Counted from the stretch's first letter, positions 1 through 8,498 are shown. The stretch is DNA of 64,000 nt from Enterococcus larvae (GCF_017830045.1 NZ_JAEDXU010000002.1:310001-374000), one strand, 5' to 3'. Made by a program: numbers and translations. Notes: generated from the sequence alone by a model not told the origin.

Positions 1-712
1 TGATGCTGATTCCCAACAAATGATAGGGATGATGATCAATGGTTTACGAGAATGGCAGGGAAGACGAACAGCTTATGATCTTATGACAGGGGTTGTTCCC
101 TCCGGTAGAAGGTTAGGAGTTACCAAGAATATGTTTGCCGAGGTGTTGGTCGCCTTGGAAAAAGAAGAGGTCGAACAATACTTGCTGGAGGTTTTACAGG
201 AAAATCGTGCAGCTGCTGCTTTATACAAAAAACAGGGATTTGAAATAACAAGAAGCTTTTCTGTATTCAAGCTGGATAAAAATGGACAAGTCAGAAAACC
301 CTCTGTGCATTCGAATGATGTCGTTGATGAACCAGCTTCACTTGATTGGGGAGTGTTGAGCGGGTTTTGGGACTTTCTTCCTTCCTGGCAAAATTCTATT
401 GCTTCTATTCTTGCTGTATCTGATGCATTCATCTGTATGACGATTTCCAATGAAGAGGAAATCGTTGGTTACGGGCTGATCGATCAAGAAACAGGCGATA
501 TTCCTCAAATTGCTGTACATGATCAGTATAGAAGGAAAGGTATAGGCAGCAGTATAGTTTCAGCTTTAGCCAAACATACAAAAGCATCAGCAATAAGCAT
601 CATCAATGTTGATGATCGCTGTCAAGGAATGAAAGATTTCTTAAAACAGTTGGGCTTCAAGCAAACGACGAAGCAGTATGAAATGATACGTTCATTTCAT
701 AAAAATATATGA
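1..712 (+). CDS. GNAT family N-acetyltransferase, tandem domains, 5' partial
   Basis: The frame is open to the left edge, so the start lies outside the window; the first internal ATG is at position 20. Residues of the first visible part (LQENRAAAALYKKQGF) match the C-terminal end of a GNAT fold, where acetyl-CoA transferases end in a 'N..A..LYkk.GF' strand. A second GNAT-like domain fills the rest: the acetyl-CoA loop is seen as QYRRKGIGSS, followed by a terminal 'FLKQLGFKQ'. The protein is therefore a two-domain GNAT acetyltransferase. The substrate cannot be told from sequence; this group acetylates amines on small molecules or proteins. A strong terminator follows. Confidence 0.75.
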   Translation, partial: DADSQQMIGMMINGLREWQGRRTAYDLMTGVVPSGRRLGVTKNMFAEVLVALEKEEVEQYLLEVLQENRAAAALYKKQGFEITRSFSVFKLDKNGQVRKPSVHSNDVVDEPASLDWGVLSGFWDFLPSWQNSIASILAVSDAFICMTISNEEEIVGYGLIDQETGDIPQIAVHDQYRRKGIGSSIVSALAKHTKASAISIINVDDRCQGMKDFLKQLGFKQTTKQYEMIRSFHKNI

Positions 713-726
713 CAGCATTGATATTG

Positions 727-765
727 AAAAATGGCTGAGGCAAATAATTGCCTAGCCATTTTTTT
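727..765. terminator. Bidirectional rho-independent terminator
   Basis: The arms AAATGGCT and AGCCATTT, with inner GGCAA/TTGCC, form a long stem followed by a T run. It separates the + strand acetyltransferase from the convergent metal ATPase. Confidence 0.8.
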
Positions 766-810
766 GCTTCACTTAGTTAGTGCTCCTATACCAGTAGATT
801 CTTGGCAGAA

Positions 811-2607
811 TCATCTCTCTTGACGAGCACGCAAAGCGGATAAGATAGAAACGGTGTCAATAATTTCCTGCAGAGCAGCCCCGAGGAGTGCAGGAATGAT
901 TCCAGTGCTGGCAACCAACATCAGGAACACGCAAATGAATAGTCCGATCAATACAGATTGACGAGCAATCGTCATTGTATCCTGCGAAATCTTAACTGCT
1001 TCAGAAACTTTTGTCAGATCATCCTTTAATATAACGGCATCAGCACTTTCGCTTGCGGCGGTAGAGCCTCGAGCGCCCATTGCGATTCCAATATCTGCTA
1101 CAGCTAAGGCAGGAGCATCATTGACACCATCACCAACCATAATGATTGGGCGATCAGCAGCAACAGCTTGCTCCAACACAGCAATTTTTTCCTTCGGCAA
1201 GCATTGGGCATGAACTTCTGTTATCCCCACCTGCTCAGCAATTTGATCAGCAACAACCGCTTGATCTCCTGTAAGCATCATGATTTTCTTCAAGCCCAAT
1301 TTCTTCAATGCTGAAATAGTTTCCTTTGATTCAGGACGGATATTGTCTCTAAATGTAATTTTTCCTGCATAAACCTTGTCAATAGATACCCAGACACTTG
1401 TTTGATCAGAAGTTTTGGCAGTATCAGAATCGGCAAAATGTGCTTTCCCGACCTTGATCAGTTGGTTGTTGACGATTGCTTGAATCCCTTGTCCTGTGAT
1501 CTCCTCCAAATGGGATACTGGATAAAAGGAGAGCTTAGCATCTTTGGCATATGAGACTAAGGAACGAGCGAGGATATGGGAGGATTCCTGTTCTGCACTG
1601 GCAGCTAATCGAAGTAATTCTTCTGAAGTGAGCTGTGATGAAGCCGGCTCAACCAAATCGACAAATAGCTTCCCTTCTGTCAGTGTTCCGGTTTTATCAA
1701 AGGCAATAGACTTAGCTCGTGCCAACTTCTCGATTGTCGTCCCGCTTTTTACAACGACGCCGTTACGACTGGAACGGCTCATACCGGCAACTAAGGCAAT
1801 CGGTGCTGCCAAAATCAAGGGACAAGGAGAAGCAACAACTAAAACCTCTGCGAAACGTACCGGATCTTTTGAGAAAAACCAAGCCAAACCACCAATAATA
1901 TAGGCAGTGATAGTAAATGGTACAGCATATCTGTCAGCCAAACGTACGAAGTGAGCGGGCTTTGCCTCAGACTCCTTGACTAGCTTAACAAGTGTTTGGT
2001 ACTGGCTGTCTGCTGCTTTTTTTGTAACCTTAAATCGTAATGCGGTATCGCCGTTGATTGATCCAGACATTAGTTCATCAGAGATTGTTTTTTCTACTGG
2101 CTTAGATTCCCCTGTTAGTGAAGATTCATCGACGAAGGATTCGCCATCAATAATAATACCGTCAACAGGAACCAGTTCTCCCGGCTTGACTAAGATCAGA
2201 TCATTGATTGCTGCATCACTTACAGGGATATCTTCTATCGTGTCTGTTAACACTCGATGAGCAGTTTGCGGCGAATTATCAAGCAAAGCACGCAGCTCCC
2301 GACCTGCCTGCTTTCCAGCATAATCCTCTAGGCTGTCTCCGCCAGTCAGCATAATAAGGACCATAAGGCTAGCCCAATATTCGCCTACTGCAAGAGTAGC
2401 AATAATTGCAGTGATTGCTAGAATATCAATGCCGTATTTGCCAGATTTCAATGTTTGTATCATTCCTAAAAACATTGAAACCGTTGTGATGCCGCCGACA
2501 AGGACGATCAGCCAGAAGGCGATTTTCGGTTGGTCAAAGACAAACTCACTAATCAAAGCAATAATTCCTACAGCAATCGTACTAATAAATTTCTTGAAAT
2601 TGCTCAT
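811..2607 (-). CDS. P1B-4-type heavy-metal-translocating P-type ATPase
   Basis: 598 residues, an integral membrane ATP-driven metal exporter. The ion-binding helix carries the motif SPCPL (about residue 258) and the phosphorylated aspartate lies in DKTGT (about residue 303); the phosphatase loop TGES and the hinge GDGVNDAPA are also present. An N-terminal metal-binding domain is absent. SPC plus no N-terminal domain is the signature of the P1B-4 subgroup (CoaT, CtpD, PfeT/ZosA, FrvA), which exports Fe2+, Co2+ or Zn2+. Fe2+ efflux is my preferred guess because a Fur/PerR-like box lies about 80 bp upstream. It starts at an ATG with a GGGG-type ribosome site and is one of the few genes left of dif that is on the minus strand. 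Confidence 0.85.
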   Translation of the reverse strand: MSNFKKFISTIAVGIIALISEFVFDQPKIAFWLIVLVGGITTVSMFLGMIQTLKSGKYGIDILAITAIIATLAVGEYWASLMVLIMLTGGDSLEDYAGKQAGRELRALLDNSPQTAHRVLTDTIEDIPVSDAAINDLILVKPGELVPVDGIIIDGESFVDESSLTGESKPVEKTISDELMSGSINGDTALRFKVTKKAADSQYQTLVKLVKESEAKPAHFVRLADRYAVPFTITAYIIGGLAWFFSKDPVRFAEVLVVASPCPLILAAPIALVAGMSRSSRNGVVVKSGTTIEKLARAKSIAFDKTGTLTEGKLFVDLVEPASSQLTSEELLRLAASAEQESSHILARSLVSYAKDAKLSFYPVSHLEEITGQGIQAIVNNQLIKVGKAHFADSDTAKTSDQTSVWVSIDKVYAGKITFRDNIRPESKETISALKKLGLKKIMMLTGDQAVVADQIAEQVGITEVHAQCLPKEKIAVLEQAVAADRPIIMVGDGVNDAPALAVADIGIAMGARGSTAASESADAVILKDDLTKVSEAVKISQDTMTIARQSVLIGLFICVFLMLVASTGIIPALLGAALQEIIDTVSILSALRARQER

Positions 2608-2687
2608 AATAACACCCCATTTATACTCGTTAAACCAAGTATAGCATCAGAGTAAGGTAAGGAATAACAAATGGGGCTAAGTGAAAA

Positions 2688-2702
2688 CGATAATCATTTT
2701 AA
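2688..2702. promoter_or_regulatory. Possible Fur/PerR-type operator upstream of the metal ATPase
   Basis: CGATAATCATTTTAA resembles the 7-1-7 Fur-family box TGATAAT-n-ATTATCA, agreeing at most positions. It lies about 80 bp upstream of the P1B-4 ATPase start. In B. subtilis the P1B-4 exporter PfeT is controlled by PerR and Fur, so the location fits, but the match is imperfect. Confidence 0.35.
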
Positions 2703-2752
2703 GTGCTTTCAGCAGCTCAATGATTACGATAAGTGCTGTTGATCATAGTGAA

Positions 2753-2962
2753 ATGGATCAGGAAAAAGAGCCGTCTATTTCACATATCAAAAACCTATTT
2801 ACCAAATAAATGTATCAACTTATTGGCGAGTCAGCGGATGAGACGATCTTGTCGGCCATTGAGCTGGGAGAAAATCCACCTCAGCAGCAATTTCCAGCTT
2901 ATAGAGAAGCGAAGAAAATCGATCTTTTAAAGCCAACCCTTGATTCCGATTCAGCTGATTAG
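2753..2962 (+). pseudogene. Probable gene remnant, unrecognised
   Basis: Two short reading frames sit end to end in different frames. The first runs from ATG 2753 to TAA 2809 (18 codons). The second runs from ATG 2810 to TAG 2962 and reads as a hydrophilic 50-residue tail (GESADETILSAIELGENPP). They could be the C-terminal part of a frameshifted gene. No family is recognised and no good ribosome site is seen. The rest of 2608-3133 shows only promoter-like AT-rich sequence. Confidence 0.25.
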
Positions 2963-3133
2963 AGAACAGGAAGAGAAGCAAGCTGCAGTCATGTGCAAAC
3001 GCTAAGAATGACTGTTCTCACATGACTAGAGTGTGGTACACTTGATTCAAAAGAAACTCATGCATGGTTTTTTATAGAGAATAGCTGATATATATATAGG
3101 ATAGAGCACAGTAAAGGTTATGAGGGTGGGTAA

Positions 3134-4063
3134 ATGGAAAAAGAAGCGCTGATCAAGAAATATTACTCTGATTTTGACATTGAGTCACTGCAATTTTTGA
3201 ATGCCGGTTATGATAGTGAAGCCTATCTTGTGAATGATCAGTTTGTTTTTAAATTTCCAAGACATCATATAGCTGCCGGCAATCTTTATAAAGAAGCACA
3301 GGTCTTGCTTGAGATCCGAGATCAACTTCCGATAAAGGTGCCTGAGGTAAAATACCTTGGGCAATCACAAGAGACAGGGCAGATGGAATTTGTAGGATAT
3401 GAAAGGATTATGGGAGAAGCACTAACTCCCGAAATCATTCGAGTTTTAAGTAAAGAAACACGTGCTGCTTTAGCGAAAGAAATCGCGGATTTTTTCACTG
3501 CTTTGCATAGTATTAAGCTGAGACGTCCGATCGAAGGACTGACGATCAATAAAAAGGAGAAGTGTCTAAAAGAATTTGGTTTCATAAAATCAGTTGTCCT
3601 ACCTGCCGTAACAGAGGAGTCAAAAGAAAAAATCAACACAATTTACGACTCTATTTTAGGATCAAAGTTTAGTGATACCAACTGTTTGGTCCATAATGAT
3701 TTTGGAGCTAGTAATGTTTTCTTTGATATAAAAACAAATAAGCTATGTGGAATCATCGATTTTGGCGATATTGCTGTTTATGACAGAGACATTGATTTTG
3801 TCTGCCTGCTTCAAAGTCAGGAAGAGGGCTTCGATCAGGCATTTGTGGATATGGTTTTAAGCCAATATGGATACAACGATTTGGAAACATTGAATAAGAA
3901 GAATAGTTTCAATGAATTTTATGCACAGCTTGAAAATGTTTTTCTAGGGTATTCTTATGAAATGAACGAGCTTTTTGAAGAGAGTCTTGAAGCGTTAAAA
4001 AAGGGGATATCAGATTACGAAAGGCAGATCGTGATTGAACAAAATTATCGTTATTATATCTGA
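3134..4063 (+). CDS. Aminoglycoside phosphotransferase family protein, APH(2'')-like
   Basis: 309 residues, close to the length of the APH(2'') enzymes. The kinase-like catalytic loop HNDFGASNVFFD and the Mg-binding IDFGD motif are intact; the N-terminal lobe contains FVFKFPRH, similar to the ATP-binding strand of APH(2'')-Id/-Ie. The family transfers phosphate from ATP or GTP to a hydroxyl of an aminoglycoside. Similarity to clinical APH(2'') proteins is moderate by eye, so this is more likely a chromosomal relative with unproven resistance activity. It starts with a GGGTGGG ribosome site; the next gene begins 22 bp downstream and may be co-transcribed. Confidence 0.75.
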   Translation: MEKEALIKKYYSDFDIESLQFLNAGYDSEAYLVNDQFVFKFPRHHIAAGNLYKEAQVLLEIRDQLPIKVPEVKYLGQSQETGQMEFVGYERIMGEALTPEIIRVLSKETRAALAKEIADFFTALHSIKLRRPIEGLTINKKEKCLKEFGFIKSVVLPAVTEESKEKINTIYDSILGSKFSDTNCLVHNDFGASNVFFDIKTNKLCGIIDFGDIAVYDRDIDFVCLLQSQEEGFDQAFVDMVLSQYGYNDLETLNKKNSFNEFYAQLENVFLGYSYEMNELFEESLEALKKGISDYERQIVIEQNYRYYI

Positions 4064-4085
4064 TAATGTAAGATGGAGGTTATAG

Positions 4086-4319
4086 ATGGGGATCAAAAAA
4101 CTGGTGGAGGATCAAGCGTTTACCTTTCAGGAAAGCAAAGAAGGGAAAATCATTATTTTCTATTACAATAAACAAATCATGATCGTGAAAGAGCAGAGAG
4201 CGCGTACGCTGTCTCAAAAGTTGGCGAATGCTTCCCTTGAAGAACAACAAATGATTTTAGCGAAGACTACTGGTAATTTCAAAAGGGGAAACGAACGTTT
4301 AATCAATAAAAAACAATGA
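4086..4319 (+). CDS. Hypothetical protein, 77 aa
   Basis: A small basic protein (GIKKLVEDQAFTFQ...NKQIMIVKEQRARTLSQKL) with a good GGAGG ribosome site 7 bp before the ATG. It contains a short beta-rich start (KIIIFYYNKQIMIV) and a helical, lysine-rich end. No signal peptide, membrane helix or known motif is seen. Position directly after the APH-like kinase suggests one transcript. Function unknown. Confidence 0.5.
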   Translation: MGIKKLVEDQAFTFQESKEGKIIIFYYNKQIMIVKEQRARTLSQKLANASLEEQQMILAKTTGNFKRGNERLINKKQ

Positions 4320-4369
4320 GTCAATACCTGATATAAAGGGGAAAGCATTCTGGAAAAGGAGGAAAGCAG

Positions 4370-4417
4370 ATGATCTACGCACCGTTATGTGAATGTGATG
4401 TACCAAGCTTCTGCTGA
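4370..4417 (+). CDS. Leader peptide MIYAPLCECDVPSFC
   Basis: A 15-codon frame with a strong ribosome site (AAAGGAGGAAAGCAG then ATG) ends in TGA just where an 8-bp hairpin begins. Three of 15 codons are Cys. It sits 60 bp ahead of the B3/B4-domain gene, and the sequence between them can form two mutually exclusive structures, so a role as an attenuation leader peptide is inferred. It is too short to assign otherwise. Confidence 0.6.
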   Translation: MIYAPLCECDVPSFC

Positions 4418-4467
4418 TCAGCGGAAGTTCTCCGCTGAGAATGACACGATAAACTAATTACGCGGAG
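4418..4467 (+). promoter_or_regulatory. Alternating hairpins, probable translational attenuator
   Basis: Strand 1 (TCAGCGGA, 4418-4425) pairs perfectly with strand 2 (TCCGCTGA, 4431-4438). Part of strand 2 with one extra base (CTCCGC, 4430-4435) is also a perfect complement of GCGGAG (4462-4467), the ribosome site of the next gene. The pairings exclude each other. A ribosome at the leader stop would cover strand 1 and let strand 2 hide the ribosome site; a ribosome stalled earlier would leave it free. This is a model from base pairing only. Confidence 0.6.
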
Positions 4468-4477
4468 GTTTTTAATA

Positions 4478-5134
4478 ATGAAGATAAAAAGAATAGAGGG
4501 CTTACCTGAGTCAGCCCGATTAGCAGTGACAGAATTAACATTTATCAATAGTAAGTATGATGATGAGCTGTGGCAAAATCACTTAAATCCATTGCTAAAG
4601 AAGGTTGAACAGACATACAGCACGGAAAAAATACGTGAAGATGAACGAATTTCTTCCACAAAACAAGCCTATAGACAATTAGGACTGGACCGATCAAGGT
4701 ATCGTCCGTCATCGGAGAGTCTTCTTCGGAGGGTAAGTAAAGGAAAAGGTCTTTATCAAATCAATACGCTGGTAGATGTTAACAACTATCTTTCTATACT
4801 GTTCCGATTGCCTGTAGGAAGCTATGATGTAGAACAAATGACAGCTTCTATCCATTATGGTGTTGGTCAGTCTGGAGAAAGCTATGAGGCGATTGGTAAA
4901 AAAAGAATGGATATCAATCATTTTCCAGTGCTGATCGATGAGAGAGGACCATTTGGCAGTCCAATATCAGACTCTACAAAAGCGATGATTTCTTTGGATA
5001 CGACACATGCATTACTTGTTGTATACAGCTTTGATCAACCTGAAGAAGAGCTGGTGGAAATTCAACAGCAAAGCAGAAAAGTCCTTCAGGAGTTAATTCC
5101 CACAGCAAAGATTATTAAGCAAATGATTATTTAG
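4478..5134 (+). CDS. B3/B4 domain protein (PheRS beta-like, possible tRNA editing)
   Basis: 218 residues. The stretch from about residue 85 on (LVDVNNYLSILFRLPVGSYD ... FPVLIDERGPFGSP.SDS) matches the B3/B4 fold of the bacterial phenylalanyl-tRNA synthetase beta chain, the module that hydrolyses mischarged tRNA. Stand-alone proteins of this type are common in Firmicutes and are suspected trans-editing or amino-acid-binding factors; a defined substrate is not known. The ribosome site is GCGGAGG 9 bp before the ATG, and this same site is the target of the predicted upstream hairpin switch. A terminator follows at once. Confidence 0.8.
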   Translation: MKIKRIEGLPESARLAVTELTFINSKYDDELWQNHLNPLLKKVEQTYSTEKIREDERISSTKQAYRQLGLDRSRYRPSSESLLRRVSKGKGLYQINTLVDVNNYLSILFRLPVGSYDVEQMTASIHYGVGQSGESYEAIGKKRMDINHFPVLIDERGPFGSPISDSTKAMISLDTTHALLVVYSFDQPEEELVEIQQQSRKVLQELIPTAKIIKQMII

Positions 5135-5159
5135 ATGTAACTAATTTTTTTATGGTTAG

Positions 5160-5205
5160 ACAAGCCGGCACATTCTTCAAGGAGAAAAATGTGCTGGCTT
5201 GTTTT
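5160..5205 (+). terminator. Rho-independent terminator
   Basis: Arms CAAGCCGGCACATT and AATGTGCTGGCTTG with a short loop and a TTTT tail, 26 bp after the B3/B4 gene. Confidence 0.85.
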
Positions 5206-5220
5206 GGTAATGAAACTATC

Positions 5221-5280
5221 TTGACATTTTTTGCGAATTTAGTTAGTATACTAATTAAAAATAGTTAGTGAACTAATTAT
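5221..5280 (+). promoter_or_regulatory. marR promoter with two palindromic operators
   Basis: TTGACA (5221-5226), 17 bp, then TAGTAT (5244-5249) forms a promoter. Two near-identical 20-bp palindromes follow the pattern TTAGTTAGTATACTAATTAA (5239-5258) and ATAGTTAGTGAACTAATTAT (5261-5280), 22 bp apart centre to centre, i.e. two helical turns. One overlaps the -10 box. This is typical autoregulation by the MarR protein encoded next. Confidence 0.8.
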
Positions 5281-5295
5281 ATTGGAGGGATATCT

Positions 5296-5706
5296 GTGAA
5301 TACCGGTTATTTACTAATAAATATTTCAAAGCAGTTGAGGTATCATTTGAATCAAGCACTTATTTCAAATGGAATCACGATCCAACAATGGGCCGTACTT
5401 CAGCAGCTGTCTTCCGAAAAAGAGGCTGCGGCTGCAGAATTGGCAGCAGCGTTGGATATGGATAAGCCGACAATATCAGGCATCATCAAAAGACTAGTTA
5501 AAAAGGAGTATCTCATAAAAAAAGATAATCCAAGAGATAGCCGATCGTATATCTTATTGCTGACAAAATCAGGAGAGGCTAAAGCCTTGGAAGGTCGACA
5601 AATCAGTGATGAGCTTTTGACGGATCATTTATCTATGCTAACGGCAGAGGAACAGCAAACCTTAAATGTCCTTTTATCAAAAATCAATCAGAACAAGAAG
5701 GAGTAA
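5296..5706 (+). CDS. MarR family transcriptional regulator
   Basis: 136 residues with the dimeric winged-helix layout of MarR proteins. The recognition part reads LAAALDMDKPTISGIIKRL (about residues 49-67) and the wing contains NPRDSRSY, with the Asp-Arg pair usual in the family. Start is GTG at 5296 after GGAGGG. It lies 5 bp upstream of an NmrA-type gene, so the two form an operon, probably repressed by MarR at the two palindromes in its promoter and relieved by an unknown ligand or oxidant. No conserved sensing cysteine is seen. Confidence 0.9.
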   Translation: MNTGYLLINISKQLRYHLNQALISNGITIQQWAVLQQLSSEKEAAAAELAAALDMDKPTISGIIKRLVKKEYLIKKDNPRDSRSYILLLTKSGEAKALEGRQISDELLTDHLSMLTAEEQQTLNVLLSKINQNKKE

Positions 5707-5711
5707 GGATA

Positions 5712-6575
5712 ATGGATCATATACTTATAATTGGTGGGAGCGGGAATATTGGCTACCCCTTAGTTGAATATTTAGCCGATCGTAAAGATATCACCCTCAC
5801 ACTGGGAATGCGTGATACGGAAAAAGAAAACGAACGATTTAAGGATTTTGAAAATGCGACGATCGTTCGTTTTGATTTTCTTGATCCTACAACATTTCCA
5901 GAAGCATTTGAGGGAGTCAATAAAGTCTTTTTCATTCGTCCGCCTCAGCTGGCTAAGCCGAAGGAAGATATGGCGCCTTTTCTATCCTATGCGAGGAAGC
6001 AGAACATTGAACAAATCGTCTTTGTCTCGTTGATTGGTGTAGAGAAAAATCCAGTTACTCCCCATCATAAAATCGAAAAGATGATTCGTGAACTGCAAAT
6101 TCCCTATACATTCATTCGTCCAAGCTTTTTTATGCAAAATTTAAATACAACGCATCAGGAAGATATTAGAAAGAACCATGATCTTTTTATTCCTGCAGGT
6201 AATTCAAAAACAAGCTTCATCGATACGCGGGATATAGGAGAAATAGCTGGTATTTGCCTGACTGACAACCAGTATTTGAATCAAGAGTTGGAAATCACAG
6301 GTTCACAGGCTTTGACCTATGCGGAAATAGCCGCAATCATGAGCCGTGTGCTGAATGTTCCGATCACTTACAGTAAGCCGGGGCTGTTGAAATTTCGTCG
6401 GACAATGATTCATCGGGGAATGGAAAAAGAATATGTAAATGTGATGGTCATGCTGTATCTGATCACTCAGTTGGGAAATGCTAAGAAGGTAACAGATACT
6501 GCTGAAAAAGTCCTAAAACATGCTCCAAGAACCTTCGAAATGTATGTTCATGACTATAAGGATTCTTTTCTTTGA
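5712..6575 (+). CDS. NmrA-like NAD(P)-binding oxidoreductase
   Basis: 287 residues. The N-terminus has the Rossmann motif IIGGSGNIG (dinucleotide binding), and the protein follows the NmrA/atypical short-chain dehydrogenase pattern including FVSLIGVEKN and an IRPSFFMQN segment. Members act as redox sensors or as NAD(P)H-dependent reductases such as quinone reductase 2. The Tyr-Lys catalytic pair of classical SDRs is not obvious. It is co-transcribed with the upstream MarR regulator, so it is probably the regulated function, for example detoxification of an electrophile. Substrate unknown. Confidence 0.8.
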   Translation: MDHILIIGGSGNIGYPLVEYLADRKDITLTLGMRDTEKENERFKDFENATIVRFDFLDPTTFPEAFEGVNKVFFIRPPQLAKPKEDMAPFLSYARKQNIEQIVFVSLIGVEKNPVTPHHKIEKMIRELQIPYTFIRPSFFMQNLNTTHQEDIRKNHDLFIPAGNSKTSFIDTRDIGEIAGICLTDNQYLNQELEITGSQALTYAEIAAIMSRVLNVPITYSKPGLLKFRRTMIHRGMEKEYVNVMVMLYLITQLGNAKKVTDTAEKVLKHAPRTFEMYVHDYKDSFL

Positions 6576-6693
6576 TTGGGAAAGGAAGAGTGCAGTATTG
6601 CCTGTGTGATTTCCTTGAAGGACAAAGTGCATCCGTCTATCTCCTTGAGCCCTATCCGTGAAGTGGACAGCTGGATAAGGCTGATGGTATCAT

Positions 6694-6721
6694 AAGTATA
6701 GTTACTTACTTTTAGATACTT
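6694..6721 (+). promoter_or_regulatory. Inverted repeat upstream of hxlR
   Basis: AAGTAT (6694-6699) and ATACTT (6716-6721) flank a second repeated pattern GTTACTTACTT, just ahead of the hxlR ribosome site. HxlR-family proteins bind such TACT/AGTA repeats and often regulate themselves. Confidence 0.4.
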
Positions 6722-6736
6722 AAAGGAGAGAAAAGG

Positions 6737-7075
6737 ATGCTTACAAAAGAAGAATTACCCTTTTGTCCGGTTGCTACGACAGTCGATTTGATTGGAAATA
6801 AGTGGAAGCTGTTAATTTTAAGAGAATTATTAACAGGGACTAAACGATTCAATCAGATTCACCAAGCAGTTGAAGGGATCAGCCAGAAGGTATTAACGCA
6901 GAACTTAAGAAAGATGGAAGAAGACGGCATCGTCACTCGAAAAATCTATCCTGTTGTTCCGCCGAAAGTTGAATATTCATTGACTGAGCTGGGCGATTCT
7001 CTTCGTCCAATCATCGACAGCATGAGCAAGTGGGGAACGGACTATATAAAAAATAATTTATTAACTCAAAACTAA
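6737..7075 (+). CDS. HxlR family transcriptional regulator
   Basis: 112 residues with the HxlR winged helix: the core IGNKWKLLILRELLTGTKRF and the helix LTQNLRKMEEDGIVTR are highly typical. A cysteine near the start (C10 in ELPFCPV) is at the position used by the redox/quinone sensors YodB, CatR and HypR, so thiol-based sensing of electrophiles is possible. Palindromes lie on both sides of the gene; the downstream one precedes the alkylsulfatase-like gene, suggesting that HxlR controls itself and that gene. Confidence 0.88.
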   Translation: MLTKEELPFCPVATTVDLIGNKWKLLILRELLTGTKRFNQIHQAVEGISQKVLTQNLRKMEEDGIVTRKIYPVVPPKVEYSLTELGDSLRPIIDSMSKWGTDYIKNNLLTQN

Positions 7076-7088
7076 CAGGGGTTCCAAA

Positions 7089-7106
7089 AGTTACTCAAAG
7101 GTAACT
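7089..7106 (+). promoter_or_regulatory. Perfect inverted repeat, candidate HxlR operator
   Basis: AGTTAC-TCAAAG-GTAACT lies between hxlR and the metallo-hydrolase gene and shares the GTTACT core with the repeat upstream of hxlR. Confidence 0.5.
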
Positions 7107-7190
7107 ATCTAATAAAAAAGTGCCTTCTTCCCCGGGGAGGTTCTTTTCCTTATACTGAAATCATAGATTTAGTAGAGGAGATACAAACAT

Positions 7191-8450
7191 ATGCTTATTA
7201 AAAACGGTGAACAGAAGTTAAAAGAATTTTCAGAGGTTGCTTATCCAAAAGAAATCGTTAAGATCTCTGATCGAATCTATCACATCACAGGATACGGTCA
7301 TAGTAACTGTATTGTTGTCGAGGGCGAAACATCAATTATTTTGATTGACACACTTGATTCCAATCAACGAGCGAAGAAAATGATTGACGATATTCATATT
7401 TTTATAAAGAAGCCTGTACATACGATTATCTACACCCACAGCCACCCGGATCATAGAGGAGGAGCTGGTGCTTTTCGAGAGACCGTTCAGGAAATTATTG
7501 CATTTAGCAATAAACAGCCGGCTTTGGCATATACGAATATGCTGACAGATGTTTTGAACCAAAGAGGCGTACATCAGCACGGGTATCATTTGACAGATGA
7601 GGAATCTCTTAGTCAAGGAATCGGCATCCGTGAAGGGCTGGCTGCTGCTGATGGGGCTTATGACTTTATTGACCCCACATTGATACTCAAAGAGCAGGAA
7701 GTAACGAAAGTGATTGACGGTATACCAATGACCTTTATTTCTACTCCTGGCGAGTGTGGAGATACTGGGTTGATTTGGTTTCCAGAAGACAAGGTCCTTT
7801 GCTGCGGTGATAACTACTATGCTTGTTTTCCCAATTTATACCCAATCAGAGGCGGACAATACCGTGATCTTTCTCAATGGATCAATAGCCTTGAAGTAAT
7901 GATATCCTATAATGCTCGAGCTGTTTTACCAGGACATACAAAAGCACTTGTTGGAAAAGAAGAAGTGCTTAAGGTATTGTCGAGTTACAAAACTGCAATC
8001 GAAGGGTTGTTACTAGATACACTGCGTGCAATGGATCAGGGACTGACCATAGATCAGGTTGTAGCAGCTGTATCGTTACCTGAACAGCTAAAGGATGCTT
8101 CTTATCTGCAAGAGTTCTATGGTTCCACAGAATGGACAATTCGAGAAATCTATGGGGCTTATCTAGGCTGGTTTGATGGAAATCCCACAAATTTACATCC
8201 GTTGCCAGCTCCTGCCTACGCAGAGAAAATGGTTCAGCTGATAGGCAGTAAAGATATAGCTGTTGAGGAAATCAAGCAAGCTATTACAAATGAAGAGTAC
8301 CAGTGGGCACTTGAGCTAAGCGACTTATTACTGAGCCTGAATTATTTTGAAGTGAAAGAATTGAAGCGAAAGGCATTGATTGGAATAAGCAAGCTGGAAA
8401 CAAGTGCAAATGGCCGGCATTACTATCTTTCTTATGCAAAGCAACTGTAA
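7191..8450 (+). CDS. MBL-fold alkylsulfatase-like hydrolase
   Basis: 419 residues. The zinc-binding motif THSHPDH (about residue 84) marks a metallo-beta-lactamase fold; further conserved pieces are the GGDN-like CCGDNYY, LPGH and the alkylsulfatase dimerisation signature YLGWFDGNP. This places it with the SdsA1/BDS1 linear alkylsulfatases, which cleave sulfate esters of alkyl chains. It is shorter than SdsA1 (over 600 residues) and appears to lack the C-terminal sterol-carrier-like domain, so the true substrate may differ. ATG start with GAGGAG ribosome site. It is followed by a dehydrogenase 48 bp later, probably in one operon under HxlR control. Confidence 0.8.
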   Translation: MLIKNGEQKLKEFSEVAYPKEIVKISDRIYHITGYGHSNCIVVEGETSIILIDTLDSNQRAKKMIDDIHIFIKKPVHTIIYTHSHPDHRGGAGAFRETVQEIIAFSNKQPALAYTNMLTDVLNQRGVHQHGYHLTDEESLSQGIGIREGLAAADGAYDFIDPTLILKEQEVTKVIDGIPMTFISTPGECGDTGLIWFPEDKVLCCGDNYYACFPNLYPIRGGQYRDLSQWINSLEVMISYNARAVLPGHTKALVGKEEVLKVLSSYKTAIEGLLLDTLRAMDQGLTIDQVVAAVSLPEQLKDASYLQEFYGSTEWTIREIYGAYLGWFDGNPTNLHPLPAPAYAEKMVQLIGSKDIAVEEIKQAITNEEYQWALELSDLLLSLNYFEVKELKRKALIGISKLETSANGRHYYLSYAKQL

Positions 8451-8498
8451 TGTAGATGGTGAAGGAGTTGCCACAAAGCAAGTTTTGGGAGGAAGCGT

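Noticed and set aside
2733-2930. A 65-codon + strand frame as a gene
   Set aside because: Poor composition and no ribosome site; the alternative frames look like a decayed gene instead.
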